NCBI GenBank assembly: GCA_037952775.1
Contig: JBANAY010000003.1
Coordinates: 14,012,001-14,076,000 of the forward strand
Direction: 5' to 3'
From: Clonostachys chloroleuca
Lineage: Eukaryota > Ascomycota > Sordariomycetes > Hypocreales > Bionectriaceae
Length of the DNA stretch: 64,000 bases
The position numbers and the translations under genes are program-made. Shown here in pieces: positions 63,311 to 64,000 of the stretch. The first letter of the stretch is position 1. Each line of letters starts with the position of its first letter. A model generated the notes under the pieces. That model was not told the origin of the DNA. It was given only the letters and a program-made list of their open reading frames with translations, and did no database searches.

Positions 63311-64000
63311 TAACACCTGCAGTGCTGCATACGCCTGCTAAGATGTAATGCTCACTATCCCTTCCTCTGCTGCAAGGGTTCTGTTGGTGTCGCCACCTAA
63401 CAGCTTCCAGTTGTACAGGTAAAAGGGATATATTGAGACTGTTGCTTCTAACTAGTAATTACAGGAGGGATCCGTTGACCCTTATATCCCATGGAATCCC
63501 TTGATCGTATCTTCATGCGAGCAGCCCGGTTTTGGGCTTGTAAGGTCCGTCAATTATCCCGTTGGCATACAATTAGTTAGGGATCTTCATATCCGTTAGA
63601 CCGCGGTTGTGATCTTCCTTCAACTCGTGCGTTTGATAGGATCGGAACGCTCTTCGAGCTATGGGGCCTGCGCCGATAACTCGGTCTTCGGTTGATCGTC
63701 AGAGCCGTAGTTCGCGATTCCAGTTAGGTTGCAACCTTCCAACCTGACTAATTGACCCCTCTCGGTGAAACTGATCCTTCTAGGTCGGTTGCATCATGGC
63801 CGCGGCTATCGTGCGATTGAACCTTACTTTTGCAATCGCGGCCGGTCCGGCTTCCACGGAATTCCTGATGGTATTTGCTAGTAAATTGTGTGTGCGTTCG
63901 AACAGGCTGGGCTGCGGGCTTCAATCTTCATGGATTATCTCGGTAGTTGACGATATCTCTCTATCGCCCGCTTGGCACCAACAGGTTCAGATATACCAGC
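63311..64000. other. Right edge, nothing recognised
   Basis: Contains an inverted pair CCGCGGCTATCGTGCGATTG/CAATCGCGGCCGG near 63800-63845 and no supported frame; it may be part of an element continuing outside the window. Confidence 0.35.

Noticed and set aside
1..64000. CRISPR-like arrays, bacterial promoters or ribosome binding sites
   Set aside because: The window is fungal nuclear DNA; the short tandem repeats seen (17 bp at 51041, about 40 bp at 30028) have no regular unique spacers.

Overview
This is nuclear DNA from a filamentous ascomycete, most likely a member of the Eurotiales (Aspergillus/Penicillium-like). The evidence is short introns of 45-99 nt with GTRNGT donors, CTRAC-like branch sites and YAG acceptors, together with typically fungal protein families: HET domain, psi-producing oxygenase, AA11 polysaccharide monooxygenase, and STAND/HET-style accessory proteins. 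Gene density is low. Most recognisable genes are duplicates, truncated copies or frameshifted relics set in long unannotated stretches with transposon debris, so this looks like an accessory, repeat-rich or subtelomeric compartment rather than a core chromosome arm. Exon structures given here were worked out by hand from splice signals, reading phase and family resemblance.

Layout. 0-4.3 kb: a decayed unknown reading frame at the left edge, a divergent 14-3-3 gene (minus), and a small membrane protein next to a 22-C tract. 4.9-6.8 kb: a mitochondrial 5-aminolevulinate synthase (ALAS) paralogue with a one-base frameshift near its C-terminus. 8-14.4 kb: a fragment of a Ppo fatty-acid dioxygenase (plus), a small secreted protein (minus), and an eight-exon Ppo-type heme dioxygenase (minus) that lacks the usual C-terminal P450 half. 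16-22.8 kb: two hypothetical genes, an AA11-like LPMO (plus) and a GH16 glucanase (minus). 23-33 kb: dispersed repeats, LTR-like and LINE fragments, an F-box/2EXR-like gene, a partial RBR-type RING protein, and a coiled-coil gene. 33-43 kb: a C2H2-type fungal protein with a one-base frameshift, a ferric-reductase relic, a coiled-coil gene with an internal PxIH repeat, and small orphan genes. 44.4-51.4 kb: a Tc1/mariner relic and two matching 31-bp inverted termini 6.9 kb apart, enclosing a HET pseudogene, a small Cys-rich gene and another decayed fungal gene. 51.6-64 kb: a 574-aa orphan, a nucleoside-hydrolase-like gene, a decayed zinc-finger/FluG-like gene, a 243-aa hypothetical gene and a four-helix membrane protein.

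How genes may work together. Heme supply (ALAS) and a heme-dependent oxylipin dioxygenase lie within 10 kb, and two secreted cell-wall-active enzymes (AA11, GH16) lie within 4 kb, but the sequence shows no operon-like unit or clear biosynthetic cluster. The combination of HET, ferric-reductase and nucleoside-hydrolase genes with transposon relics resembles the cargo of fungal mobile/accessory regions. That is inference: no intact Starship captain recombinase was found.
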